NCBI GenBank assembly: GCA_028047635.1
Contig: JAOFXR010000001.1
Location: 62,001-126,000, forward strand
Length of the DNA: 64,000 nt
Direction: 5' to 3'
Source: Verrucomicrobiales bacterium
GTDB taxonomy: Bacteria > Verrucomicrobiota > Verrucomicrobiia > Verrucomicrobiales > DEV007
Both the position numbers and the translations under genes were made by a program. Below the pieces are notes generated by a model. It was not told the origin of the DNA and ran no database searches. It was given only the letters and a program-made list of their open reading frames with translations. Shown piece by piece: positions 26,425 to 35,908 of the stretch. The first letter of the stretch is position 1. Every line of letters begins with the position of its first letter.

Positions 26425-27126
26425 ATGTCAGTCAACCAGTCACAAAAAGCTTATCGCCACATCCGCAAGAAGCTCCTTGATGGATCAGTGCCTCCGGGTT
26501 CAAGACTTTCCTATGGCACTATAGGAAAAGAGATCGGGATCAGCGCGACCCCTGTAAGGGAAGCGGTCGGACAACTGGCAAGTGAAGGGTTTGTCGAACT
26601 CGTCCCTCAACTCGGCGCAGTCGTCAGAGAACTCACACGAGAGGAAGCGATCGAACTTTACGAGCTTCGAGAAGCGATGGAATCCTATGCCGCAGCGCGG
26701 GCAGCCGAAAGAATCAGCGACCGCCTTCTCGGTGAACTACGAGGCAATCTTGTTAAATCGGCAGAACTCGTCGAGCGAGTACGAAACTCGGGCAAGGAAA
26801 CCGCCTCTCCGGCAGTGGCTCGAAAATTTCATGAACTGGACCTGTCATTTCACATGACGATCATCGAGGCCTCGCGCAACCGAAGGATGCTGAAAGTGGT
26901 TGGCGACTCCCACATCCTAACAGGCATTTTTCAAGCCGACCGTCACGAGTTCAAACTCTCGATTCTCGACATCACCCAGGCAGAACACGTCCTCATCGCC
27001 GATGCCATAGCATCGAAGGACAGCGAAGCCGCAAGCGATGCGATGCAACGTCACATCCGAAACAGTCTCGACCTTACCCTCAGCGAAGCGGACGACTCCA
27101 CCACAGACCGCTGGTGGGCCGAATAA
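26425..27126 (+). CDS. GntR family transcriptional regulator (FCD domain)
   Basis: 233 residues. The winged-helix start IRKKLLDGSVPPGSRLSYGT, then ISATPVREAVGQLASEGFVE, is the GntR DNA-binding domain. The C-terminal helical FCD domain includes LYELREAMESYAAARAAERI and a metal/ligand-site pattern (HELDLSFHMTIIEASRN, then ADAIASKDSEAASDAMQRHI). FCD regulators respond to sugar acids or other organic acids. It precedes the sialidase-sulfatase-transporter-lyase genes by 19 bases on the same strand and is the likely regulator of that locus. Confidence 0.92.
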   Translation: MSVNQSQKAYRHIRKKLLDGSVPPGSRLSYGTIGKEIGISATPVREAVGQLASEGFVELVPQLGAVVRELTREEAIELYELREAMESYAAARAAERISDRLLGELRGNLVKSAELVERVRNSGKETASPAVARKFHELDLSFHMTIIEASRNRRMLKVVGDSHILTGIFQADRHEFKLSILDITQAEHVLIADAIASKDSEAASDAMQRHIRNSLDLTLSEADDSTTDRWWAE

Positions 27127-27145
27127 ACAATCACCCCAAACGTAT

Positions 27146-30100
27146 ATGAAAATTAAACTTGTCGCAGCAACACTTCTCTTGCTCCCACTTCTATCGACAA
27201 CACTCAAGTCGGAAGAAGACTGGAAGCTTTTGCCACTTGAATACAACAATCCCGGTCTCGAAGTCGATCTCGGCGTTGGATTGTGGGCCTGGCCATTCCC
27301 GATGGATTTCGATGGCGATGGCGATATGGACCTCGTCGTCTCAGGTCCTGACAAACCGACCAACGGTCTCTACTTTTTTGAAAATCCGACTCAGGATCCC
27401 TCGATCAAAATGCCTATCTTCAAGCCTGCCGTTCGCCTTGGGCCAACGGGGAATAATGCGCAGGTGAGCTACGTCGATGGAAAGCCAGTGATGCTGAAAG
27501 AAAATCTGGAATACCCGAACTTCAAAACCGAAGGTCTCGCAAAAGGAAAGAGAATCTACGACAACACCAAATTTCACGGAGGCAAAACGCGTGCGCGGAT
27601 GTGGCGCTATGCGGATTGGGAGAACGACGGAGATCAGGATATCATTGTCGGAATCGGCGATTGGACCGAATACGAGTGGGATCACGCCTACGACGCCCAG
27701 GGGCGCTGGCAGAACGGCTCTCTTCATGGCTGGGTCTACTTGATCGAAAACAAAGACGGCGAATATGAGAAGAAACCGGTCAAAATCAATGCAGGCGGCG
27801 CTCCCATTGATGTCTACGGCTGGCCCAGCCCCAGCCTCGCTGACTTTGATGGCGACGGTGACCTCGACATGCTCTGCGGTGAATTCATGGATGGCTTCAC
27901 TTATTTCGAGAATATAGGGAGCCGGGAAGCACCGGAATACTCGACCGGGATCAAAGTAAAGGACAGCTCTGGCAATCCGGTCTTGATGCACCTGCAAATG
28001 ATCACTCCGACGGCGTTCGACTGGGATCAGGATGGCGATTTTGATCTCATTGTTGGAGACGAAGATGGACGCGTCGCACTCGTCGAGAATGAGTTCAAAG
28101 AAGGAGATGCTGGACCTTCGTTCAAACAGCCGGTCTACTTCAAACAGGAAGCAGACACCCTCAAGTTCGGAGCGCTCGCGACTCCCTTTGCCCACGACTG
28201 GGACGGCGACGGTGACGAGGATCTCGTCTGCGGCAACACCGCAGGGAACATTGCCATTTTCACCAACCTCGATGGCAAAGGCACCAAGTGGAGTGGACCC
28301 GAGCTGATCGAGGCGGATGGAAAAGAGTTTCGCGTTCTCGCCGGACCGAACGGATCGATCCAGGGGCCAGCCGAAGCGAAATGGGGTTACACCACGCTCT
28401 CGGTTGCTGACTGGGATGAAGACGGCCGCGACGATATCATCTACAACTCGATCTGGCCGAAAATCCAACTGCTCCGCAATACTGAAAAAGGCCTGACCGA
28501 ACAACCTCTCCCCTTCTGGACGAAGGAATCAGCACCCGTCTTTTACTGGTGGCAAACACTCGCTGAGAACCTGCAAACGCAATGGAGAACAACACCACTC
28601 GCAACCGATTTCGACAAGGATGGGAAGCTTGATTTGGTCATGCTGGATCAGGAAGGCTACCTCACTTGCCACAGTCGAAATTCTGAGGAGACTCGCATCT
28701 TCATCGACGAAGATAATGAATTGATACGACTCAACCGTCAAACCGCAGGACGCAGCGGGCGCTATAAGCTCGATGTCGCAGACTGGGACGGCGATGGTCG
28801 CGACGACGTTCTTGTGAACTCTGAGAACGCCACCTGGTATCGAAACTGTGAAGACCGTGATGGAAAAATCGTCCTGAAGAAAATCGGCAACCTCGCCCGA
28901 CGCAATGTCGCGGGTCACACCTCAAGTCCGACGGTATGCGATTTCGATAAAGACGGGAAACCCGACCTTGTTGTCGGAGCCGAGAACGGACGCATCTACT
29001 TTATCAAACACGATGACTGCATCCAATACGGAGCTGATCAAATCGTGGCTAGAAAAGCAAAAGCGCCGCCAAAGCCGCGCTTCCCGGGATTCATCAGCGA
29101 GAGCTTTATCTATGAAAAATCATCCTTTCCCGAATGCCATGCTTCTACGCTGGTGGAGACGACTCGTGGGCTCGTAGCGGCCTGGTTCGGCGGAACCAAA
29201 GAAAGAAACCCCGATGTGGAGATCTGGTCGAGCTACAACGACGGAGCGGGATGGTCGAGTCCTCGCCGATTTGCGAATGGCGTGCAGCACTCAGGACTTC
29301 GCTACCCCACCTGGAACCCTGTCCTATATCAAACAGAGAACGACGGACCACTCATGCTTTTCTTCAAGGTCGGTCCTCACCCGAATAGTTGGTGGGGCGA
29401 AGTCATGGTGAGTCATGATCGTGGGCGCTCATTCACCGATCGTCGCCGCCTTCCCGAAGGAATCGACGGACCGGTTCGATCCAAGCCTATCACGCTGCCT
29501 AACGGAACGATTCTTTGTCCCTCCTCGACGGAGCACGACGGGGACTGGCGTTTTCACATGGAACGATTCTTCAACGTCGATGCTCAGGAACTCGGCAAGT
29601 CATGGAACCGAATTGAGCCAGAGAAGCAACCGTTTCAAGTCATCCAACCAACCCTGTTAACTCATCCTGACGGATCAATACAGGCGCTCTTCAGATCGAA
29701 ACATGAAAAGATCGCCCAAAGCATCTCGACTGATAACGGTAACTCATGGAGTGAACTAACACTTACCGAAATTCCAAACAATAATTCAGGGATCGAAGCC
29801 CTGACATTAGCGGATGGACGCCACCTACTCCTCTACAATCACACCGGCGGACGGAAGGGCAGAGATGACGGTTGGGGGAGACGCAATGTGATCAACCTTG
29901 CGATCAGCGATGATGGTAAATCATGGAAAGCAGCGGCTATCGTTGAGAAAGCAGACTCGGGCGAGTTTTCCTACCCCGCGATGATTCAGACCAAAGACGG
30001 GCTCGTTCACATGACATACACCTGGAACCGGAAGAAAGTTCGTCACGTCACGATCGATCCTTCCAAGCTTAAAACGCAGGCTCTCGCCACTTTTGATTAA
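27146..30100 (+). CDS. Secreted VCBS/FG-GAP repeat protein fused to a sialidase-like (BNR) domain
   Basis: 984 residues from the ATG at 27146, chosen for its signal peptide (MKIKLVAATLLLLPLLSTT). Residues about 50-650 contain many calcium-binding FG-GAP/VCBS units (DFDGDGDMDLVVSG, DWDEDGRDDIIYNS, DWDGDGDEDLVCGN), forming a beta-propeller. From about residue 660 a sialidase-like propeller follows: SSFPECHASTLVETTRGLVA, AAWFGGTKERNPDVEIW, and Asp-box-like segments VSHDRGRSFTD and SISTDNGNSWSE. The enzyme part may remove sialic acid-like or other terminal sugars; homologues in this phylum have varied specificities. It starts the main polycistron, and its stop overlaps the next ATG (TAATG). Confidence 0.85.
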   Translation: MKIKLVAATLLLLPLLSTTLKSEEDWKLLPLEYNNPGLEVDLGVGLWAWPFPMDFDGDGDMDLVVSGPDKPTNGLYFFENPTQDPSIKMPIFKPAVRLGPTGNNAQVSYVDGKPVMLKENLEYPNFKTEGLAKGKRIYDNTKFHGGKTRARMWRYADWENDGDQDIIVGIGDWTEYEWDHAYDAQGRWQNGSLHGWVYLIENKDGEYEKKPVKINAGGAPIDVYGWPSPSLADFDGDGDLDMLCGEFMDGFTYFENIGSREAPEYSTGIKVKDSSGNPVLMHLQMITPTAFDWDQDGDFDLIVGDEDGRVALVENEFKEGDAGPSFKQPVYFKQEADTLKFGALATPFAHDWDGDGDEDLVCGNTAGNIAIFTNLDGKGTKWSGPELIEADGKEFRVLAGPNGSIQGPAEAKWGYTTLSVADWDEDGRDDIIYNSIWPKIQLLRNTEKGLTEQPLPFWTKESAPVFYWWQTLAENLQTQWRTTPLATDFDKDGKLDLVMLDQEGYLTCHSRNSEETRIFIDEDNELIRLNRQTAGRSGRYKLDVADWDGDGRDDVLVNSENATWYRNCEDRDGKIVLKKIGNLARRNVAGHTSSPTVCDFDKDGKPDLVVGAENGRIYFIKHDDCIQYGADQIVARKAKAPPKPRFPGFISESFIYEKSSFPECHASTLVETTRGLVAAWFGGTKERNPDVEIWSSYNDGAGWSSPRRFANGVQHSGLRYPTWNPVLYQTENDGPLMLFFKVGPHPNSWWGEVMVSHDRGRSFTDRRRLPEGIDGPVRSKPITLPNGTILCPSSTEHDGDWRFHMERFFNVDAQELGKSWNRIEPEKQPFQVIQPTLLTHPDGSIQALFRSKHEKIAQSISTDNGNSWSELTLTEIPNNNSGIEALTLADGRHLLLYNHTGGRKGRDDGWGRRNVINLAISDDGKSWKAAAIVEKADSGEFSYPAMIQTKDGLVHMTYTWNRKKVRHVTIDPSKLKTQALATFD

Positions 30101-31551
30101 TGGTTCGGGTCGCCATACTCCTGATTGCTTTTGCTTTATCTCCCCTGCGCCCCGCGCAGGGGGACGGACCCAATGTGCTTTTCATCCTTTCGGATGATCT
30201 CAGCTACACCGACCTCGGGTGCTACGGCAACGAGTGGTTTGAGACCCCGAATCTGGATGAGCTCGCGGCGACAGGAATGCGCTTCACCCAGGCTTATTCC
30301 CCTGCGCCGATCTGCTCGGCGTCACGTGCGGGAATCCTCACGGGAAAAACCCCGGCGCGTTTGGGATTTGAATTCGTGACGAAAAACGAGCCCGGCTTTC
30401 AACCGATGGTGACGCCGTTGCGGGCTCCTCCCTTTTCACTCAATCTAGCGCTGGAAGAAACCACGATTCCCGAGGCACTCAGCAGAACGGGGCGCCCCAC
30501 AGCCTTCTTTGGAAAATGGCACGTTAATCAGCACCACGAACGCTATCTTGGCTGGAGCCCGACCCACGGTCCCACAGGTCAGGGATTTACTACCGCTGAG
30601 GAAGATTTTGGAAGCCATCCCTATGCCTATTGGAATCGGAAAAAGCAGCGGACGTTCACGCCTCTGGAAGACGGGGAATTTGTCACTGACACGCTCACCG
30701 AGCGAGCCGTCAAGTTCCTCCGCTCCCCGCATCAGAAGTCTTTTTTCTGCATGGTCTCGCACTTCTATGTTCACGACCCCATTCACACGCGGGCGAAATG
30801 GCTCTACGATCACTACCTGAAAAAAATCCCGTCGACTCAGCCTCGCCGCGAAAAACTGGCTCACTACGGAGCGATGGTCACCACCCTGGACCACCATGTC
30901 GGAGAACTGATAACCGCACTCGATGAATCAGGGAAACGCGAGTCGACCCTCATCGTTTTCACCTCTGACAATGGAGGACATCCCAACTACGCCGGCAACG
31001 CTCCCCTTCGCGGCAGCAAATGGAACCTTTACGAAGGCGGCATTCGAGTCCCCTTCATCGCGAACAAGAAGTCCAACATCGAAGGAGGCTCGACCTGCGA
31101 CACTCCCATCACTTCACTTGATCTTTTCCCCACCATTGCTCAATACGCGGAGGCGGATTCGTCGACGGCGAAAGATGGAAACTCGCTCCTTCCTCTTTTT
31201 TTCCAGTACAATGACAAATTCAAAGAGCGCGCGCTCTACTGGCACTTCCCCTACTACCACCCGGAGAAAGGTTACGCGGAGGCACCTTCCGAGATCGGAA
31301 CCAATGACGGATACACCAGCCAAACCAAGCCTCACTCCGCGATACGCCGGGGAGACTGGAAGCTCCTGCATTTTTACGAGGACGAGAGAACAGAACTATA
31401 CGACCTCAAAAATGACCCTCACGAAAAATCAAATCTCGCGTCAACTGAACCGAAGAGAGCACTCACCCTCCTGACAGAACTACAGGAATACCTCAAAGAA
31501 TCCGGAGCCCGCATGCCGACTCCGCACCCGGAATACCATACTGAGAAATGA
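30100..31551 (+). CDS. Secreted sulfatase (S1 family), CSASR variant
   Basis: 483 residues with a signal peptide (about 1-21). The metal site is NVLFILSDDLSYTDLGCYG and the maturation motif is ICSASRAGILTG with Cys72; Ala replaces the usual Pro, an allowed C-x-A-x-R variant. GKWHVNQHH and FTSDNGGHPN supply other active-site residues. It removes sulfate groups from an extracellular glycan. The start overlaps the stop of the sialidase-like gene (TAATG), and the stop overlaps the next sulfatase (ATGA). Confidence 0.92.
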   Translation: MVRVAILLIAFALSPLRPAQGDGPNVLFILSDDLSYTDLGCYGNEWFETPNLDELAATGMRFTQAYSPAPICSASRAGILTGKTPARLGFEFVTKNEPGFQPMVTPLRAPPFSLNLALEETTIPEALSRTGRPTAFFGKWHVNQHHERYLGWSPTHGPTGQGFTTAEEDFGSHPYAYWNRKKQRTFTPLEDGEFVTDTLTERAVKFLRSPHQKSFFCMVSHFYVHDPIHTRAKWLYDHYLKKIPSTQPRREKLAHYGAMVTTLDHHVGELITALDESGKRESTLIVFTSDNGGHPNYAGNAPLRGSKWNLYEGGIRVPFIANKKSNIEGGSTCDTPITSLDLFPTIAQYAEADSSTAKDGNSLLPLFFQYNDKFKERALYWHFPYYHPEKGYAEAPSEIGTNDGYTSQTKPHSAIRRGDWKLLHFYEDERTELYDLKNDPHEKSNLASTEPKRALTLLTELQEYLKESGARMPTPHPEYHTEK

Positions 31552-32969
31552 AACGCCTTTACCTAGCCACCTTCGTCAGTTGCCTTTTAACAATTGCTTC
31601 AACAGAGGAAGAAAAGAACGTCATCTTCATTGTCGCTGACGACCTTAATTGTGCGATCGGCCCTTACGGTGATCCGAATGCCATCACCCCGAATCTCGAC
31701 CGACTCGCCGCACAGGGAGTCACTTTCCAACGTGCTTACTGCCAGCAGGCCGTTTGCAATCCCTCACGCTCTTCCTTCCTTACGGGGAAATATCCCGACG
31801 CCACCGGAGTCGACGACCTTCGTAAATCATTCCGCACCGCATTGCCTGACGCAGTCACCTTGCCCCAGGCGTTTTTGAATGCTGGATACTTCACGCAATG
31901 TGTCGGGAAAATCTTTCACAACATGGGCGAGACCAAAGACCGCCAGTCCTGGTCGGTTGACGAGTTTCTTTTCGAAGGCACCCACGCCGCGGATACCGTT
32001 TTTGCTCAGTTACCCAAGGGGCCCAATCCTCCAGGTTACAAAGCCCCCGTCTCTGAGGCTCTCGAAGTTCCAGACACTGCCTACCGCGATGGTCGCATCA
32101 CTGAATACGCGGTCAATTCGATTAAAAGAATGAGCGAAAAGGAAACGCCATTCTTCCTCGCGGTCGGCTACTGGCGTCCCCACCTACCCTTTGTCGCGCC
32201 TAAGCAATACTGGGATCTCTACAACCCTGACAAGATTAGCGCACCCAATCCCACGACCACCCCGGAGAAGGTTCCTCAGATTGCACTGCACCCGAACAGG
32301 GAGGTTCACGGCTACGGTCTCGTCCCGAAAGGAGCCGTCGATGAGTCACTGAAAAAACACCTTCGACACGGCTACTACGCCTCGATCAGCTTTCTCGACG
32401 CGCAGGTTGGCAAGCTCCTCGATGCGCTCAAGTCTTCAGGTGAAAGCAAGAATACCATTATCGTTTTCACGAGCGATCACGGATTCCATATCGGCGAGCG
32501 AGAGCTTTGGGGAAAGACCTCGAACTTCGAACTCGACGCACGCGTTCCATTGATCATTGCCGACCCTACGAAATCGGAATCCCGCGGTCAGTCCACTGAG
32601 TCTCTGGCTGAACTCGTCGACCTCATTCCCACATTGACTGCACTGACTGGTATTGAGACACCCGGCGATCAGGATGGCAACGACCTTTCCCCAATCGTAA
32701 ACGATCCCTCAGTGTCGGTTCAGAAACACGCCTTCACTCAGCACCAGCATCCCTTCTATGGAGCTACGCCAGCATCCCACTGGGGGTATTCGGTCAGAAC
32801 GAAAGAGTGGCGCTACACCGAATGGAGAAACATCAAGACTGGCAATACCGACGAAGTCGAACTCTACGACCACAACACCGATCCACTGGAAACGGCTAAC
32901 GTGGCAAAAACGAACCAACCAGTCACTGCTGAACTCAGCCAAGTGATCGCCACCCAATTCCCCCAATGA
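31548..32969 (+). CDS. Secreted sulfatase, iduronate-2-sulfatase-like
   Basis: 473 residues with a signal peptide (about 1-19). NVIFIVADDLNCAIGPYGDP, then AVCNPSRSSFLTGKYPD with formylglycine Cys70, and VGYWRPHLPFVAPKQYWDLY together give the pattern of iduronate-2-sulfatase-like enzymes. FTSDHGFHIGE completes the metal site. The preferred substrate would be a 2-sulfated uronic acid or a related sugar; this is inferred from family resemblance. It is linked by ATGA overlaps to the sulfatase genes on both sides. Confidence 0.92.
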   Translation: MKRLYLATFVSCLLTIASTEEEKNVIFIVADDLNCAIGPYGDPNAITPNLDRLAAQGVTFQRAYCQQAVCNPSRSSFLTGKYPDATGVDDLRKSFRTALPDAVTLPQAFLNAGYFTQCVGKIFHNMGETKDRQSWSVDEFLFEGTHAADTVFAQLPKGPNPPGYKAPVSEALEVPDTAYRDGRITEYAVNSIKRMSEKETPFFLAVGYWRPHLPFVAPKQYWDLYNPDKISAPNPTTTPEKVPQIALHPNREVHGYGLVPKGAVDESLKKHLRHGYYASISFLDAQVGKLLDALKSSGESKNTIIVFTSDHGFHIGERELWGKTSNFELDARVPLIIADPTKSESRGQSTESLAELVDLIPTLTALTGIETPGDQDGNDLSPIVNDPSVSVQKHAFTQHQHPFYGATPASHWGYSVRTKEWRYTEWRNIKTGNTDEVELYDHNTDPLETANVAKTNQPVTAELSQVIATQFPQ

Positions 32970-34333
32970 GGTGGCTCCGACGAGCGATTCATCTCATCAT
33001 CGGAGCGCTGCTTATCAGTATCGCTTCTGCTGAAGAGACGAGGCCCAATGTAATCCTTATCCTCGTCGATGACTTCGGACGCGAAACGATTGGCGCACTC
33101 GGCGGCGAATCCTACCAAACGCCCAACATTGATCAACTCGCTGCTGACGGAATCACTTTTGAAGTCTGCTACGCAACGCCCATGTGTAGCCCGACTCGCA
33201 ACATGCTGCTATCGGGGCAATACAATTTCCGGAACTACACCGCCTGGGGAGAATACCGATTTGGAGACCATCCCACGATCGCGAACACACTTGCCAAAGC
33301 GGGTTACAACACTGCTGTTACAGGAAAGTGGCACCTCGGAGGCTGGGATAAAAATCCATTCGGCCCCACTCGCGCTGGCTTCCATCGCTACGCGACTTTC
33401 AACTACCCCGAGCAACTTGATGAAGATGACGAAGGGATAGCAAATTTTTTCTGGAACACGAACCTTCGCGAGAAAAAATCGAGGAACGCCACACCCAAAT
33501 TTAATCGAATTGGAAAAGCGTATTCTCCCGCTCACTTTCGCGACTTCTCACTCGAGTTCATCGAAGACCACGCTGGCAAGGAGACGCCGTTTTTCCTCTA
33601 CTACCCAATGATCCTCGCTCATCGCCCCTTCACCCCCACCGATCTCAGCGAAGATGACGGCATCGAACATCGCGGTCGCAATGGCGACAAAGCAAACTTC
33701 CCCGAAATGGTGACCTACATCGATAACACCCTTGGGGCGATCCGACAGAAACTTGAGGAGACAGGGCAGTCCGTCAACACACTGGTAATCTTCACCGCCG
33801 ACAACGGAACCGACAACGTCTCCGATGCGAAAGAGTTACGTTCGAAGTGGAAAGGGCAAACGCTCAAGGGCGGCAAATACGTTCCCACTGAACGTGGCGC
33901 CAACGTCCCCTTCTTTGCGACCTGGCCAGGTAAAATCAAACCGGGAACGATTTATAAAAAGGCAACCGACTTCACTGATTTCCACGTCACTCTCGCAAAG
34001 CTCGCCGAGGCCAAAATGCCCAAGGATCTCGACGGCCACGACCTCACTCCCGTCTTTCTTGGAGAAGGCGACTCCACTCGCGAGTATGCTTACACCTGGG
34101 GAGTTCACGAATATTCGTCAAAGAAATATAAAACTCCCGTCGAATACCGAGCCGAGCTACTTCACATCTTAAGAGACGAACGCTGGAAGTATCAAAGCGA
34201 CAACACCCTCTGGGACCTACAAGCAGGCTGGCCCCAAGGCGACCCCATCCCCCGAGGCGAGCAAAAGGAAGTTCGCGAATGTATGCGCACCGCCCTTCGT
34301 GCCCTCCGCCAATCCCAACCCAAACTCTGGTAG
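32966..34333 (+). CDS. Secreted sulfatase (S1 family)
   Basis: 455 residues with a signal peptide (about 1-22). NVILILVDDFGRETIGALGG and PMCSPTRNMLLSGQYNFRNY give the metal site and the C-x-P-x-R motif with Cys74. Further motifs are VTGKWHLGGW and FTADNGTDNV. It is the last of three consecutive sulfatases coupled by ATGA overlaps. The three differ in sequence and probably act on different sulfate positions of one glycan. An 87-base gap with a structured repeat separates it from the symporter gene. Confidence 0.92.
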   Translation: MRWLRRAIHLIIGALLISIASAEETRPNVILILVDDFGRETIGALGGESYQTPNIDQLAADGITFEVCYATPMCSPTRNMLLSGQYNFRNYTAWGEYRFGDHPTIANTLAKAGYNTAVTGKWHLGGWDKNPFGPTRAGFHRYATFNYPEQLDEDDEGIANFFWNTNLREKKSRNATPKFNRIGKAYSPAHFRDFSLEFIEDHAGKETPFFLYYPMILAHRPFTPTDLSEDDGIEHRGRNGDKANFPEMVTYIDNTLGAIRQKLEETGQSVNTLVIFTADNGTDNVSDAKELRSKWKGQTLKGGKYVPTERGANVPFFATWPGKIKPGTIYKKATDFTDFHVTLAKLAEAKMPKDLDGHDLTPVFLGEGDSTREYAYTWGVHEYSSKKYKTPVEYRAELLHILRDERWKYQSDNTLWDLQAGWPQGDPIPRGEQKEVRECMRTALRALRQSQPKLW

Positions 34334-34373
34334 AAAACCAAGCTCACGCTTCAGAGACTCCCGCCTCTTAACC

Positions 34374-34417
34374 TTTTACTTTTTACCTTTACCCTTTTAC
34401 GCCGCACCGCGGCCCCG
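34374..34417 (+). repeat. TTTTAC-rich tract plus GCCGC-nnn-GCGGC hairpin, copy 1
   Basis: A pyrimidine-rich tract of repeated TTTTAC-like units is followed by GCCGC (34401-34405), loop ACC and GCGGC (34409-34413), then CCCC. It ends a few bases before the ATG of the symporter gene at 34421. A second copy with loop AAA stands before the gene at 45205. Stem conserved and loop different points to RNA structure. Confidence 0.6.
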
Positions 34418-34420
34418 ACC

Positions 34421-35908
34421 ATGCAAACCCTAGACATCATTGTTCTCGTTGCTTACATCGCCATCGTCGTTGGCGTTGGATTCTGGTTCGCCAGAAGAAG
34501 CGGCACTTCAGACGGATTTATGAAAGCCGGAGGACGCCTCCCAGGGTGGGTCATCGGCCTCAGCCTGTTTGGCACTTACCTGTCTTCCAACACTTTCATC
34601 GGAGTTCCCGGAAAAGCATTTGCAGGAAACTGGAATGCCTTTGTTTTCTCTCTCTCAATTCCCATCGCCATCATTATCGCGACGAAGTATTTCGTTAAAT
34701 TCTATCGCGATTCAGGAGAAATTTCCGCTTACGAACACCTTGAGAAACGTTTCGGCACCTGGGCACGAATCTACACCGTGATCTGCTACCTGCTCACCCA
34801 GGTCGCACGCAGCGCCACAATCATGCTCGGCGTCGCGATCGGATTGCAACAGGTCACCGGTTGGCCGCTCATGACCATCATTCTCATCGCAGGAATCCTT
34901 GTCACTGCCTACACACTGATTGGTGGAATCGAAGCCGTGATCTGGACCGACGCGATCCAAAGCGTTGTCCTTACTTTAGGCGCACTGCTCATCGTCGGAA
35001 CCCTTCTCATGGAACATCCCGAAGGCGCTTCCGGTGCTTTTAAAATAGCAATGCAAAACGATAAGTTCTCGCTCGGGGACTGGAGCATCGCCGACCTCAC
35101 CACCTCAACCGTTTGGGTCGTGCTCATTTATGGCCTGTTCATCAACTTGACCAATTTCGGTATCGATCAGAATTATATCCAGCGTTACCATGCGGCTGAG
35201 TCAGAGAAGGCCGCCAGTCGTTCGCTCTGGATCGGTGCCCTTCTTTACCTTCCTGTTTCACTCCTTTTCTTCCTCATCGGCTCACTCCTCTTCAGCTTCT
35301 ATCGATCCATGCCCGAAGCAGTCGCCGCAATTCAAGCGATGGCAGGCGATCGGAAATTTGAGGATTCCATCCTTCCCCATTTCATGACGAATCACCTCCC
35401 TCCCGGAATCGGAGGATTGATTCTTGCCGCCCTCGCCGCTGCCGCAATGAGCACAATCGACACGAGTCTGAACAGTTCCGCCACGATCACCTTGAAAGAT
35501 CTCTGGACCCGACTCGTCCGCAAAGACAAAGAAGTGAGCGAAGCCGAATCCATGAAAGTCCTCCGCCTCTCCACCATCTTCTGGGGCATCATCGGAACCG
35601 GTGCCGCGTTGCTCTTGACGAAAGATTCGAAGAACATCCTCGACACCTGGTGGCAATTGTCAGGGATGTTTGCTGGTGGAATGTTAGGGCTCTTTCTTCT
35701 AGGACTAATCGTTAAAAAAGCAGGTAATGCCGCCGCGATCACCGCAGTCATCATCGGAGTAACAGTCATCTTCTGGATGAGTTCATCGTGGGTGCCCGAG
35801 AAGCTGAAACCAATGCTTCACGGAAATCTCACCATCGTCGTGGGAACACTCACTATTTTCCTCGTGGGTCTCATCGTAAGCAAATTCGCTCCACGCAAAA
35901 ACGCATGA
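34421..35908 (+). CDS. Sodium:solute symporter (SSS/SLC5 family)
   Basis: 495 residues with about 13 transmembrane helices. The SSS pattern is visible: WVIGLSLFGTYLSSNTFIGV near the start (first core helix), SAYEHLEKRFGTWARIYTVI, and GGLILAALAAAAMSTIDTSL with the conserved Ser/Asp of the sodium site. It probably imports the sugar acid or monosaccharide released by the secreted enzymes encoded upstream. Its stop overlaps the esterase ATG (ATGA). SSS members include sialic acid transporters, which fits the flanking sialidase-like and lyase genes but is not proof. Confidence 0.9.
   Translation: MQTLDIIVLVAYIAIVVGVGFWFARRSGTSDGFMKAGGRLPGWVIGLSLFGTYLSSNTFIGVPGKAFAGNWNAFVFSLSIPIAIIIATKYFVKFYRDSGEISAYEHLEKRFGTWARIYTVICYLLTQVARSATIMLGVAIGLQQVTGWPLMTIILIAGILVTAYTLIGGIEAVIWTDAIQSVVLTLGALLIVGTLLMEHPEGASGAFKIAMQNDKFSLGDWSIADLTTSTVWVVLIYGLFINLTNFGIDQNYIQRYHAAESEKAASRSLWIGALLYLPVSLLFFLIGSLLFSFYRSMPEAVAAIQAMAGDRKFEDSILPHFMTNHLPPGIGGLILAALAAAAMSTIDTSLNSSATITLKDLWTRLVRKDKEVSEAESMKVLRLSTIFWGIIGTGAALLLTKDSKNILDTWWQLSGMFAGGMLGLFLLGLIVKKAGNAAAITAVIIGVTVIFWMSSSWVPEKLKPMLHGNLTIVVGTLTIFLVGLIVSKFAPRKNA

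Noticed and set aside
27341-28504. Long antisense frame opposite the VCBS/sialidase-like gene
   Set aside because: It arises from the repeated Asp/Gly codons of the sense strand and shows no protein-like features of its own.
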